Part shown: piece after piece, positions 7,401 through 13,649 of the stretch
How the letters are laid out: every line of letters begins with the position of its first letter
Numbering within the stretch: position 1 is the first letter of the stretch
DNA from: Clostridiales bacterium
GTDB lineage: Bacteria; Bacillota_A; Clostridia; Christensenellales; CAG-917
DNA length: 15,211 bases
Assembly: GCA_031282095.1 (NCBI GenBank)
Contig: JAITEJ010000140.1
Location: 1 to 15,211, forward strand
Direction of reading: 5' to 3'
Notes under the pieces: model-generated
The model's database searches: none
Told to the model about the DNA's origin: nothing
Seen by the model: only the letters and a program-made list of their open reading frames with translations
Translations under genes and position numbers: made by a program

Positions 7401-10400
7401 TTACGCTTATGTATTTCTCCGGTATAACCATGAACATAGTGTCCATGGGCGGTCTTGCGCTCGGCGTGGGTATGCTTGTCGATAACTCGATAGTGGTGTT
7501 GGAAAACATATACCGACTGCGAATGCAGGGGAAGTCCGTCGTCGAGGCGGCGATCGCCGGCACTAAGCAGGTTTCCGGCGCGATTTTCGCATCCACTTTG
7601 ACGACTATGGTCGTGTTCCTGCCCATCGTATTTATAGAGGGCTTGGTACAGCAAATATTCAAAGATTTGGCGCTTACGATATGCTTCTCGTTGGCGGCTT
7701 CGCTCCTGACGGCCCTGACGCTGATACCGATGTCGTTCACGACGTTCCTGAAGAAACCGCCCAAACCGTCTAAAAAGCAGTCTAAAATAAAGAAAGCGTA
7801 TATAAAGGCTCTAAACTTCTCGCTTAACAACAAATGGTTGGTAATAATATTCGTCGTGGTGTTATTGGGCGGCAGCGTATTCGCCGCTTTCTCGATGGGT
7901 ACGGAGCTGTTCCCGAACAATTATATGGGCAGCATCGGCGTCGACTTCGTATTTAACTCCGACGAGATAAACAGAAGGAACATAGGCGTTTCTCCGATGA
8001 GCGACAACTATTACACCGAGGATGACGCCGTAAAGCAAGCTATCGCGGATATGGGCGACATTTTCGCTCAGTTCTCCGATATAGAGTCGGCGGGCATATC
8101 AAAGTCCGGCGGCTTGTCGGTCGCGGGCATGAGTTTGGGCGGAGGCGCGCTTGGCGCAAGCGTTACGCTCGTCGACGAAAAAGACCGCTCCATGAAGCCC
8201 ACGGAGCTGATTGTAGAGCTTGAAAGGGCTTTGAACGCGAAAGGAGGCGCGCTCTACTCCACGACGGTTACGATGACGAGTATGAGCAGTATGTTCACCT
8301 CCGAAACGTCGAATTCATACAGCGTGTATCTCTACGGCGACGATTATGAGGAGATGATTGCCGAATCGCGGAATCTTTCCGAGCGATTCTCCCAAATAGA
8401 CGGCGTCTACGCAGTGGACGACGGAACATCCTCCGACAGCAAGGAATACAGGCTGAGCATAGACAAGGATGCGGCGAACAGGCTGGTCGGTCTGACGGTG
8501 GGTCAGATTTATTATCAGATTTCCGCCGCGCTGACGGAGCCGTCCTCCTTGCACACGCTGAGAATAAAGAACGAAACGGGAAAGAAGGAGGATGTCGACG
8601 TATACCTCTATGAGCCGGCTTACCGTACGGAGGCGTGGTATACGGCGTCCGCCGCGTCGGGCGAATCCGTAAAAATCTACTTCCTAAACAACGATGCGGA
8701 CAACGAAGGCGGTCATTCCGAATATTATATCAAAAACTCCGGCAATCAACAAATTTTCGTGAAAACCTACGAGAACGGCAAGGCTGTTATAAAGGCGGTA
8801 ATTTCCGGCGGCGAAATACCCGTAGTACGCGGCGAAAACGGCGAATTTTATTACGAATACGTTAACGCGGTCGATAACGGCGACAACACTTACGACGTGT
8901 CCTATGCGAAACGGGCTTACTCGGTTACGGACTTTACGCAGTATTACTCGACCAAGCGCGAGGCTGTCGACCTGCTTACCATGGAGATAGTGTCCGAGGA
9001 TACGTTTAACACGGGTGCCGAAACCGTGAGCGTACCCCTTTATAAACTGCTTTCCGACGACTGCCTTAAAAAAGACGCGAACGGAAACGTGCTGTACCGC
9101 GCGGAAACCCTTAACGGGGATAAAGTGCCGATGGCGTTAGAGCTGAGGGACGGCTACGCTTCGATAAGGCGCGTTTCGCGTCAAAAGTGCGTGACCATCA
9201 CGGTCAGTTACGACGCAACGGCAAAGAGCGACGACGTAACCGCCGCCGTAGACGCGATAGTCGCGGAATACAACAAAACCAAGCCCGCGTCCGTCTATAT
9301 TTCCGACGACGGCGGCGAGCTGATGGTTATGGACGAGGTGTTCAGCACGCTCGTCATAGTTCTCGTTTTTGCTATCGCGCTCATTTATTTGGTCATGGCG
9401 GCGCAATTCCAGGCGTTTAAAGCTCCGCTTATTATAATGAGCACCATTCCGCTGGCGTTTACGGGAAGTTTCCTTCTTTTGGCGGCGGCGGGAATGCCCA
9501 TAAGCATAATGGCGATGATGGGTCTCATAATCCTAATGGGCGTCGTAGTAAATAACGGAATCGTATTCGTGGACTACGCCAACCGTCTCGTGGAAAGCGG
9601 CGTCGATAAGCGCACCGCGCTGTTCCGCACTGGCGTCGACCGTATGCGTCCGATATTCATGACCGCCGCGACGACCGTCCTCGCCATGATAATCATGGCG
9701 GCCGACGGCTCCGACTACGGTCAGATGCTGCAGCCCCTCGCGATAACAAGCATAGGCGGTCTTGCATACGCCACGGTGGTTACGCTTTTCATCATTCCCA
9801 TAATCTACGACCTCGCGTACCGCAAGGGCATAAACAGCGAGAAAAAACGCGTATTGCGCGAACAGCTTCTTGCCGAGGTGGATCCCAACAATATATTCGA
9901 TACACTCGATCCGGCTACGGCGGCGTATATCGGCGCAACCATAGCCGGAAAGCAGTTCAAGCTGATAAAGAGCAAGCGCCGCCGCGCGGAGGAAGCCGCC
10001 GAAACGCTGACGGAACCCGCCCCGGACGGGGAATTCTTACCGCTTCAAAACGCGGAGTACGGCGAAGACGTCGCCGAAAACGCGGCGGTCGAGCCGACTG
10101 AGGAAAACCTTTCGCCGGTTGCCGAGAATTCCGCGCCGATTGAGGAGATCCTTGCGGCAGCGGAAGAAACCACCGATCCGACAGATGAAACCCCGGCGGC
10201 GACTGAGGAAAATCCCGCGCCGACAGAAGATGTCTCGGCGGCGACGGAGGAAAGCCCCGTTTCGAACGAAGCTTCTCCGAGCCGACCGAAGAAAGCTCCG
10301 CGCCAACCTAAGGAAACACCTGCGGCGATGGAGGAAAGCCCCGTTCCGAACGAAGCTTCTCCGAGCAGGTCGAGAAAAACTCCGAGCAGACCGAAGGAAA

Positions 10401-10546
10401 CACCTGCGGCGACGGAGGAAAGCCCCGTTCCGAACGAAGCTTCTCCGAGCAGGTCGAGAAAAACTCCGAGCAGACCGCAGGAAACTCGCGCGATAACGGA
10501 GAAAAGCTCAGCGGCAACCGAAGATAGCTCCGAAGCGTCTGAGTAA
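4496..10546 (+). CDS. Giant RND-family efflux permease (2016 aa), SwrC/AcrB-like, with expanded extracytoplasmic domains
   Basis: A proton-driven RND permease of the type found in Firmicutes (SwrC/HAE1-like), probably exporting amphiphiles, lipids or drugs. Start ATG 4496 follows GGAGA (4486-4490) by 5 nt and gives the family N-terminus MLSKISVKNPVLIIVL; the GTG at 4469 is less likely. TM1 is at ~10-31; porter 1 from ~32 (TDLLPGMDLPYMVVVSIYAG, then ASVSTSG at ~165); TM2-6 at ~933-1085 with GVGMLVDNSIVVLENI (Asp996, equivalent to AcrB Asp407; Asn997 replaces Asp408); TM7 ~1115-1136; second porter ~1137-1612; TM8-12 ~1616-1774 with VVVNNGIVFVDYANRL (Asn where AcrB has Lys940, as in SwrC-type pumps). 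Usual length is ~1030 aa. Extra material sits at ~190-350, ~400-835 and ~1370-1500, all extracytoplasmic. The C-terminal ~240 residues are cytoplasmic, rich in Glu/Pro/Ala/Thr/Ser, and end in 28-aa repeats. No MFP adaptor gene is adjacent; the upstream lipoprotein is a possible partner. Confidence 0.9.
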   Translation: MLSKISVKNPVLIIVLIIIIIGLGVVSFTNTETDLLPGMDLPYMVVVSIYAGAAPELVESDVTAPVENALASLSGIKSMTSTSNEHYSMVILELYEDADTSSVQSNIERALKLANLPDDPMFMDSIVLKIDPTMLPVMQVSMGRSGESVKESIEYFNGVITRINAVDGVASVSTSGLITNLALISLDSQKMTRAVLDKLLGQLGLELSVPDAAKERARQELKDILDDAESNPGLLTNGALDPAKVLNEFLTRLENNLPTGGDDEEAAANAAFQVVINELKNEGSPARAFAVDAIGNILGNRYIVQDEEIGKAAFYDLIDGIFKEGVLTVVNGTVADMSGMLSSDLLDQLIMAQDLSVPAGSIAEGAQNFVVKIGDAIVSREEFMNTPVITVDLGGMIEEYLADIKTFLRALQLASGGTFTFTDAQLRTGAEAISWYAYVPDNFARWAVDSLTSDVKTNPYYMPEAVRAEWVNVIEANSAYISLTESWNTNGLAFSWRTELLNLIKNDQIYPASGAVAPGLQWDGSYTDYYTQKVRTALDDLREDTPVPADFDTEDAYYRYLADYVINVTANGPLAWSLSPAERTEWAAEIASNEKFREYVTDKTKTDVYDWRRVAINGVLDGKLYSDELSDLQKTQYSNFLTGSNASLGLVPNTPATLAAYLMGVLAETDPDSKYYLPVQFIYNYSEYMINNKEFADFADNLGENDNWQLAALEYYAEKKPGSLPPDGAEIIAAIEWNAALKGLYDQRIDAEIASMPFFFTLEGVENEQIIRILTSYFDGRDPEEVYATFNSILALIGNYGGEGALTVTKDANGNPASYTLDFNVLQETLKKSTENFKLTITMGDLGNIVFLDDSSKQVTTLLTRNPDGTMTRKNSVQISIEKEPGKSTATISSDINALLEAFHQEDGNFNYTVLSDDGRSISFMMDSVTSSLIYGALLAMFILFVFLKSVKATFAVSFSIVISVVFTFTLMYFSGITMNIVSMGGLALGVGMLVDNSIVVLENIYRLRMQGKSVVEAAIAGTKQVSGAIFASTLTTMVVFLPIVFIEGLVQQIFKDLALTICFSLAASLLTALTLIPMSFTTFLKKPPKPSKKQSKIKKAYIKALNFSLNNKWLVIIFVVVLLGGSVFAAFSMGTELFPNNYMGSIGVDFVFNSDEINRRNIGVSPMSDNYYTEDDAVKQAIADMGDIFAQFSDIESAGISKSGGLSVAGMSLGGGALGASVTLVDEKDRSMKPTELIVELERALNAKGGALYSTTVTMTSMSSMFTSETSNSYSVYLYGDDYEEMIAESRNLSERFSQIDGVYAVDDGTSSDSKEYRLSIDKDAANRLVGLTVGQIYYQISAALTEPSSLHTLRIKNETGKKEDVDVYLYEPAYRTEAWYTASAASGESVKIYFLNNDADNEGGHSEYYIKNSGNQQIFVKTYENGKAVIKAVISGGEIPVVRGENGEFYYEYVNAVDNGDNTYDVSYAKRAYSVTDFTQYYSTKREAVDLLTMEIVSEDTFNTGAETVSVPLYKLLSDDCLKKDANGNVLYRAETLNGDKVPMALELRDGYASIRRVSRQKCVTITVSYDATAKSDDVTAAVDAIVAEYNKTKPASVYISDDGGELMVMDEVFSTLVIVLVFAIALIYLVMAAQFQAFKAPLIIMSTIPLAFTGSFLLLAAAGMPISIMAMMGLIILMGVVVNNGIVFVDYANRLVESGVDKRTALFRTGVDRMRPIFMTAATTVLAMIIMAADGSDYGQMLQPLAITSIGGLAYATVVTLFIIPIIYDLAYRKGINSEKKRVLREQLLAEVDPNNIFDTLDPATAAYIGATIAGKQFKLIKSKRRRAEEAAETLTEPAPDGEFLPLQNAEYGEDVAENAAVEPTEENLSPVAENSAPIEEILAAAEETTDPTDETPAATEENPAPTEDVSAATEESPVSNEASPSRPKKAPRQPKETPAAMEESPVPNEASPSRSRKTPSRPKETPAATEESPVPNEASPSRSRKTPSRPQETRAITEKSSAATEDSSEASE
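10238..10489 (+). repeat. Three in-frame 84-bp tandem repeats in the RND C-terminal tail
   Basis: Copies at 10238-10321, 10322-10405 and 10406-10489 each encode 28 residues of the form AATEESPVPNEASPSR followed by SRKTPSRPKETP. Copies 2 and 3 are nearly identical in DNA; copy 1 is more diverged (SRPKKAPRQPKETP end). Upstream, residues ~1860-1914 hold older versions of the acidic half (EENPAPTEDVSAATEES). The unit alternates acidic and basic Ser/Arg/Pro segments and is probably disordered. Such near-identical units can change copy number by slippage or recombination. Confidence 0.9.
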
Positions 10547-10655
10547 AAACTTTTCGACAATTGAAGAAAACTCCGAACCGACCAAAACCTTTTAGGCAGC
10601 CGAAGAAAGCTCCGAACCGACCGAATAAAACCTTGCGGCGGCTGAAATAAAGCCT
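10547..10655 (+). pseudogene. Decayed, out-of-frame continuation of the RND repetitive tail
   Basis: Beyond the TAA at 10544-10546, the +1 frame still reads like the acidic tail: IEENSEPT (from 10560), then a stop, then AAEESSEPTE, another stop, then NLAAAE. The DNA at 10541-10556 matches 10096-10112 (coding EENLS), except that a GAA codon has become the TAA stop and one base is inserted; the later stop at 10625-10627 also falls where GAA is expected. The simplest reading is that the tail was once longer and was cut by nonsense and frameshift changes. It is not translated as part of the present protein. Confidence 0.55.
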
Positions 10656-10724
10656 TGCGTCAAACGAGGAAAATACGCCGGATTCCGATAAAGTTTTACG
10701 GCGCAGATATGTAAAAACCGTATG

Positions 10725-10759
10725 CGGGCGCGAAAGCGATTGATTACGCTTCGCGCCCG
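10725..10759. terminator. Strong GC-rich hairpin downstream of the RND gene
   Basis: CGGGCGCGAAAGCG (10725-10738) pairs with CGCTTCGCGCCCG (10747-10759) with one bulged base and an 8-nt loop. This is the strongest stem in the window. On the plus strand the following bases are only moderately T-rich (TTGTATAAATGTTTGTG); on the minus strand GGTTTTTAC lies about 13 nt beyond. It could end RND transcription about 180 nt after the stop codon, or act for both strands. Confidence 0.5.
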
Positions 10760-10872
10760 TTGTATAAATGTTTGTGTAAATGTTGTGCGAACAGCAGATT
10801 CGACATTTTTTTCTCCGCGTCCGCCGTATAAATTCCGCCGCTCACAGAGACAAATGCCTTGACGGATTAAAA

Positions 10873-11001
10873 TCACGGTCGGACAAAGACATCGTCGGGT
10901 TTCGCGTTTCGGTAGGCTTCAATTCCCGCGAAAATCGCGTCGGCGGCGCGGACGGTCTGTTCTCTTAAAAAAGTTTTTAATAAGCAAAAAACTACCCGCA
11001 T
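10873..11001 (-). pseudogene. Small 42-codon frame, possible remnant of a minus-strand gene
   Basis: From CAT at 10999-11001 the minus strand reads MRVVFCLLKTFLREQTVRAA and then DAIFAGIEAYRNAKPDDVFVRP to a TGA. After two stops (TGA, TTT, TAA) the same frame stays open for another ~40 codons (FVSVSGGIYTADAEKKMSNL onward) to about 10743, just at the edge of the hairpin. The codon use resembles that of the real genes and the peptide looks protein-like, so it may be a broken gene of ~90 residues. There is only a weak AAGG ribosome site, and its start overlaps the promoter region of the cupin gene. I do not recognise a family. Chance is a real alternative. Confidence 0.25.
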
Positions 11002-11005
11002 GACC

Positions 11006-11035
11006 TTGACATAACGGTATGTGATACGATATAAT
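11006..11035 (+). promoter_or_regulatory. Consensus sigma-A promoter of the cupin gene
   Basis: TTGACA (11006-11011), 18-nt spacer, TATAAT (11030-11035). Both hexamers are perfect. Transcription should start near 11042-11045, which is at or within three bases of the ATG of the cupin gene. Confidence 0.8.
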
Positions 11036-11044
11036 TATATTGTT

Positions 11045-11371
11045 ATGGTAAGCAACGAAAACTTGTTTTTATACGATGAATCTCGGGATAAAGTTCGCTC
11101 CTTTTGGCAGAACGGAGGCGAGGGAGTTTCCGTGCTTTTTCGAAACGAGATTGTGAAAATAGAGAAAACCGTCTACCATAACGATCGGAAGGAGTATACC
11201 GTCAAAAACGATAATCTTTGGATGACGGTTTTGGAAGGCGATTTGGAACTTGAGGTCGCGGGCGAAAGCCTTTGCCTGAGTAAGGGTGAAAGCCGCTATA
11301 TTCCGCGCGGACGCAGATTCCGTGCGGGTGCGTTGTCGGAAATGTGTTTGGTTTTATCAGTTTTCTTTTAA
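11045..11371 (+). CDS. Small cupin-fold protein (108 aa)
   Basis: A single-domain cupin. The central part (about residues 55-100) shows the cupin core: WMTVLEGDLELEV as the G-D-L/E strand pair, then SLCLSKGESRYIPRGRRFR, matching the second cupin motif G-x5-P-x-G, but with Arg where the metal-binding His usually sits. The first motif HxH...E is also not preserved (VYHNDRKEY), so it is probably metal-free and a binding or regulatory protein rather than an enzyme; the ligand is unknown. Start ATG 11045 is in frame and gives the usual length for small cupins, but has no ribosome site and lies only 9 nt after the -10 box, so the mRNA would be leaderless. An in-frame GTG at 11132 with GGGAG (11122-11126) would give a 79-residue version that still contains the core. 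A strong terminator follows 36 nt after the stop. Confidence 0.75.
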   Translation: MVSNENLFLYDESRDKVRSFWQNGGEGVSVLFRNEIVKIEKTVYHNDRKEYTVKNDNLWMTVLEGDLELEVAGESLCLSKGESRYIPRGRRFRAGALSEMCLVLSVFF

Positions 11372-11406
11372 GCTTTAAGACACGGAACGAAAAATCAGAT
11401 ATAACG

Positions 11407-11440
11407 TAAAATAAGAACGTAAGATTGCGTTCTTATTTTA
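11407..11440. terminator. Strong terminator after the cupin gene
   Basis: TAAAATAAGAACG (11407-11419) and CGTTCTTATTTTA (11428-11440) form a perfect 13-bp stem with an 8-nt loop, followed by TTTT. The A-rich and T-rich flanks make it able to work on both strands. Its 3' arm is also the start of the first 115-bp tandem repeat unit. Confidence 0.75.
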
Positions 11441-11773
11441 TTTTCGCGCTATATTTCTTACGGTATTGAGAAATAAGAGCATTTCTGCGGGACGGATTGC
11501 AACGGTCTTGCTCCGGCATATCATCGGTGTTAGGAAAATCCATGTTCTTATTCTGTTTTCGCGCTATATTTTTTGCGGTATTAAGAAATAAGAGCGTTTT
11601 TACGGGACGGATTGCAACGGCATTGCTCCGGTATGTCATCAGCATTAGAAAAATCCGTGTTCTTATTCTGTTTTCGCGCTATATTTTTTGCGATTTTGAG
11701 AAATAAGAGCGTTTTTACGGGACGGATTGCAACGGTCTTGCTCCGGCATATCATCGGTGTTAGGAAAATCCGC
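11429..11773. repeat. Three tandem 115-bp repeats
   Basis: Units begin with GTTCTTATT at 11429, 11544 and 11659, each exactly 115 bp long, and share TTTTCGCGCTATATTT, AGAAATAAGAGC and GGGACGGATTGCAACGG among other blocks. The third unit ends at 11773 and is followed by a short mismatch-rich start of a fourth. Since 115 is not a multiple of 3, frames shift at every unit, so the open frames seen across it on both strands are not genes. Within a unit, TTCTTATT can pair with AAATAAGAG about 40 bases further on. The array fills most of the 565-bp gap between the cupin and the MFS genes. Confidence 0.9.
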
Positions 11774-11780
11774 GTACATC

Positions 11781-11835
11781 TTTTTTTACGTAGGATTGTC
11801 AATCATGTGTCGGTATTTTTTTACGTATTGACAAT
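11781..11835. promoter_or_regulatory. Repeated operator-like motif at the MFS promoter
   Basis: A 12-bp direct repeat TTTTTTTACGTA occurs at 11781-11792 and 11816-11827, 35 bp apart. Each copy is followed at once or after GG by a 9-bp word, ATTGTCAAT (11795-11803) or ATTGACAAT (11827-11835), which are perfect inverted copies of each other. The second word overlaps the -35 hexamer. This is the layout expected for a repressor or activator binding region controlling the transporter; no regulator gene is nearby. Confidence 0.5.
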
Positions 11836-11856
11836 AACCCCCATAATCTTTATAAT
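11828..11856 (+). promoter_or_regulatory. Consensus sigma-A promoter of the MFS gene
   Basis: TTGACA (11828-11833), 17-nt spacer, TATAAT (11851-11856): perfect hexamers and ideal spacing. The transcript would begin near 11863 with a leader of about 74 nt that contains CCGTC/GACGG (11869-11898) and ATGCC-TGAC-GGCAT (11905-11918) hairpins, the second ending five bases before the AGGAGG ribosome site. Confidence 0.85.
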
Positions 11857-11936
11857 AAAATAACAAATACCGTCGTGAATCGTGGGAAAGTACGGACGGC
11901 GGGAATGCCTGACGGCATATGTGAGGAGGCGGTCAT

Positions 11937-13430
11937 ATGGAACGGGATAGGGCGCAAGGGCTTGTGAAACGGATATGGATAGCGTTAATATTGTTCGGCT
12001 TATTCGGACAGATCGCGTGGGCGGTTGAAAATATGTATTTCAACCTGTTTATCTATAACACCGTGGCAAAAAGCACCCGCGCCGTAACGGTTATGGTGCA
12101 GGCAAGCGGCATAGTGGCAACGTTGACGGCTTTGATTATGGGTACCGTATCCGACAGACTCGGCAACCGCAAGACGCTTATGTCGCTCGGATACATTTTC
12201 TGGGGTGTATCGGTGTTGGCGTTTGCCTTTATAAATACCTCTAACGTACAAAATCTCTTCAATATAGACCCGTCCAAGCCGTCGGGAATGTTCGGGCTGT
12301 CAGGCGGCGGCGCGACGGCGGTGGTTGCCGCGACGCTTACAGTCGTCATAGTCATGGACTGCGTAATGACTTTTTTCGGTTCCACGGCAAACGACGCGGC
12401 GTATTACGCGTGGGTAACCGACAATGTGGACGGCAAAAACCGCACTAAGGCGGAAAGCGTGCTGTCCACGTTTCCTTTATTCGCTTTGCTGATCGTCGCC
12501 GGCGGGTTCGGATTGCTGTTGGGCGAGGATAACAACTATCCGCGCATGTTTTATTTTTTGGGCGGCATTATCGCGGCATGCGGCGCGGCGGGATTGCTCT
12601 TTATTAGGGATAAAAAAGGGCTTGTTCCCGAAAAAAAAGAACATTTCGGCAAAAATTTAGCGTACGGCTTTCTGCCGTCCACCGTCAAACGCTATAAATC
12701 CTTCTATATAACACTGTTCGCATGGTTGCTGAGCTCTGTCGCCGCGCAGATTTTTATGCCCTATCTGGTGATATATCTCGAGCAATATCTAAAGTTTACG
12801 GTCATAGAATACAGCGCCGTTTTGGGAGGAATGGTGATTCTCGCCGCCACAGCAATCGTACTGTTGGGGCGTGTAACCGAAAAAATCGGACGTTTCAAAA
12901 TGCTTTTAATAGGCTTCGGCGCATATACCGTCGGGTTATTCTGTCTTTACTTCGTTCACGGCATCGGAAAGACCGCGCTTATCGTTTCGCTTGCCGGCAC
13001 CGGTTTTGTGATGCTTATGGGTATGCTGTTGGTGACTACTACGCTGGGCGCGTATTTGCGTGATTTCACCCCCGCGGACGCGATCGGTAAATTGCAGGGA
13101 GTGCGAATGGTGGCGCAGGTGCTTATCCCCATGTTTATCGGACCGGCGATAGGCGACGCGGTAAATCAAGCTATGGCTAGAGTAAATCCCGAACTTACCT
13201 ACATTGATCACGCCACGGAAATGCAGGCGAACATTCCCGCGCCGGAAATATTTTTAACGGCGTCTCTGGTTTTACTTACGCTTATTATCCCGATTTTGAT
13301 GTTGCGCCGGGATCTGCAAAGACGCGCGCCGCGAAACGAAGAAGCACCCGTGACGATGGATGACGCCGCGCTTCCCGACAACGAAATCCGAGACGGCGAA
13401 CTGTCGAACAAACTTTCGGAAAATCCGTGA
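11937..13430 (+). CDS. MFS transporter (497 aa)
   Basis: A 12-helix major facilitator protein of the cytoplasmic membrane. Start ATG 11937 follows AGGAGG (11924-11929) by 7 nt. The MFS motif A between TM2 and TM3 is clear at residues 69-79 (GTVSDRLGNRK), with a degenerate counterpart at ~311 (GRVTEKIGRFK) in the second half. TM1 carries GQIAWAVENMYFNLFIYN, and the fourth-fifth helix region carries TANDAAYYAWVTDNVDGKNR followed by KAESVLS; I associate both with a clostridial MFS subgroup whose substrate is not known. A ~35-residue loop near residues 105-120 (NIDPSKPSGMFGLSGGG) is longer than usual. The C-terminal ~45 residues are charged and cytoplasmic. It is probably monocistronic behind its own consensus promoter. 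The fold is secure; substrate and direction are unknown, and the lack of a catabolic operon gives no hint. Confidence 0.9.
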   Translation: MERDRAQGLVKRIWIALILFGLFGQIAWAVENMYFNLFIYNTVAKSTRAVTVMVQASGIVATLTALIMGTVSDRLGNRKTLMSLGYIFWGVSVLAFAFINTSNVQNLFNIDPSKPSGMFGLSGGGATAVVAATLTVVIVMDCVMTFFGSTANDAAYYAWVTDNVDGKNRTKAESVLSTFPLFALLIVAGGFGLLLGEDNNYPRMFYFLGGIIAACGAAGLLFIRDKKGLVPEKKEHFGKNLAYGFLPSTVKRYKSFYITLFAWLLSSVAAQIFMPYLVIYLEQYLKFTVIEYSAVLGGMVILAATAIVLLGRVTEKIGRFKMLLIGFGAYTVGLFCLYFVHGIGKTALIVSLAGTGFVMLMGMLLVTTTLGAYLRDFTPADAIGKLQGVRMVAQVLIPMFIGPAIGDAVNQAMARVNPELTYIDHATEMQANIPAPEIFLTASLVLLTLIIPILMLRRDLQRRAPRNEEAPVTMDDAALPDNEIRDGELSNKLSENP

Positions 13431-13586
13431 AAGCGCGGAAATAAACGCCGTAAGGAGAGGAAGGAAGAGACGCCGTAGAAAGGCATACGGAGCATGAACG
13501 CGGACATTCACGTCATAGTTTAGCTGTCGAACAAATTTTTGCAAAGCCTATTAAAACGCGAAACGCCGTACGGAGAGAAAGAAAAA
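13401..13586. repeat. Imperfect duplicate of the MFS gene 3' end
   Basis: CTGTCGAACAAA at 13401-13412, inside the last codons of the MFS gene, recurs at 13524-13535. Both copies run on through related sequence to ACGCCGTA.GGAGAG.AAG (13444-13463 and 13562-13581), so a segment of about 60 bp has been duplicated ~123 bp downstream. A further ACGCCGTA lies at 13470-13477. The duplicate has no long open frame. Confidence 0.5.
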
Positions 13587-13649
13587 ATGAAAAACGGATG
13601 CCCCGCTTATTCCGAAACAAAATATGCGGATAAGCAATCGTTTACTTAA
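13587..13649 (+). CDS. Very short ORF (20 codons), possible leader peptide
   Basis: ATG 13587 follows GGAGAG (13572-13577) by 9 nt and encodes MKNGCPAYSETKYADKQSFT before TAA. It lies inside the noncoding stretch between the MFS gene and the ywmB-like gene. Its codons overlap CCCGCTTA, which can pair with TAAGCGGG at 13656-13663, while GCTTATTCCG (13605-13614) can instead pair with CGGATAAGC (13627-13635). That layout resembles a transcription or translation attenuator, but there is no run of one amino acid and no clear terminator, so chance is quite possible. Confidence 0.2.
   Translation: MKNGCPAYSETKYADKQSFT

Noticed and set aside
11021..11044. GTG at 11021 as the start of the cupin
   Set aside because: It lies upstream of and through the TATAAT box, so it would not be in the transcript from the consensus promoter.
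11433..11863. Open frames on both strands across the 115-bp repeats, some similar to each other
   Set aside because: The unit length is not a multiple of three, so the frames shift between copies; similarity is due to the DNA repeat. No ribosome sites precede them.
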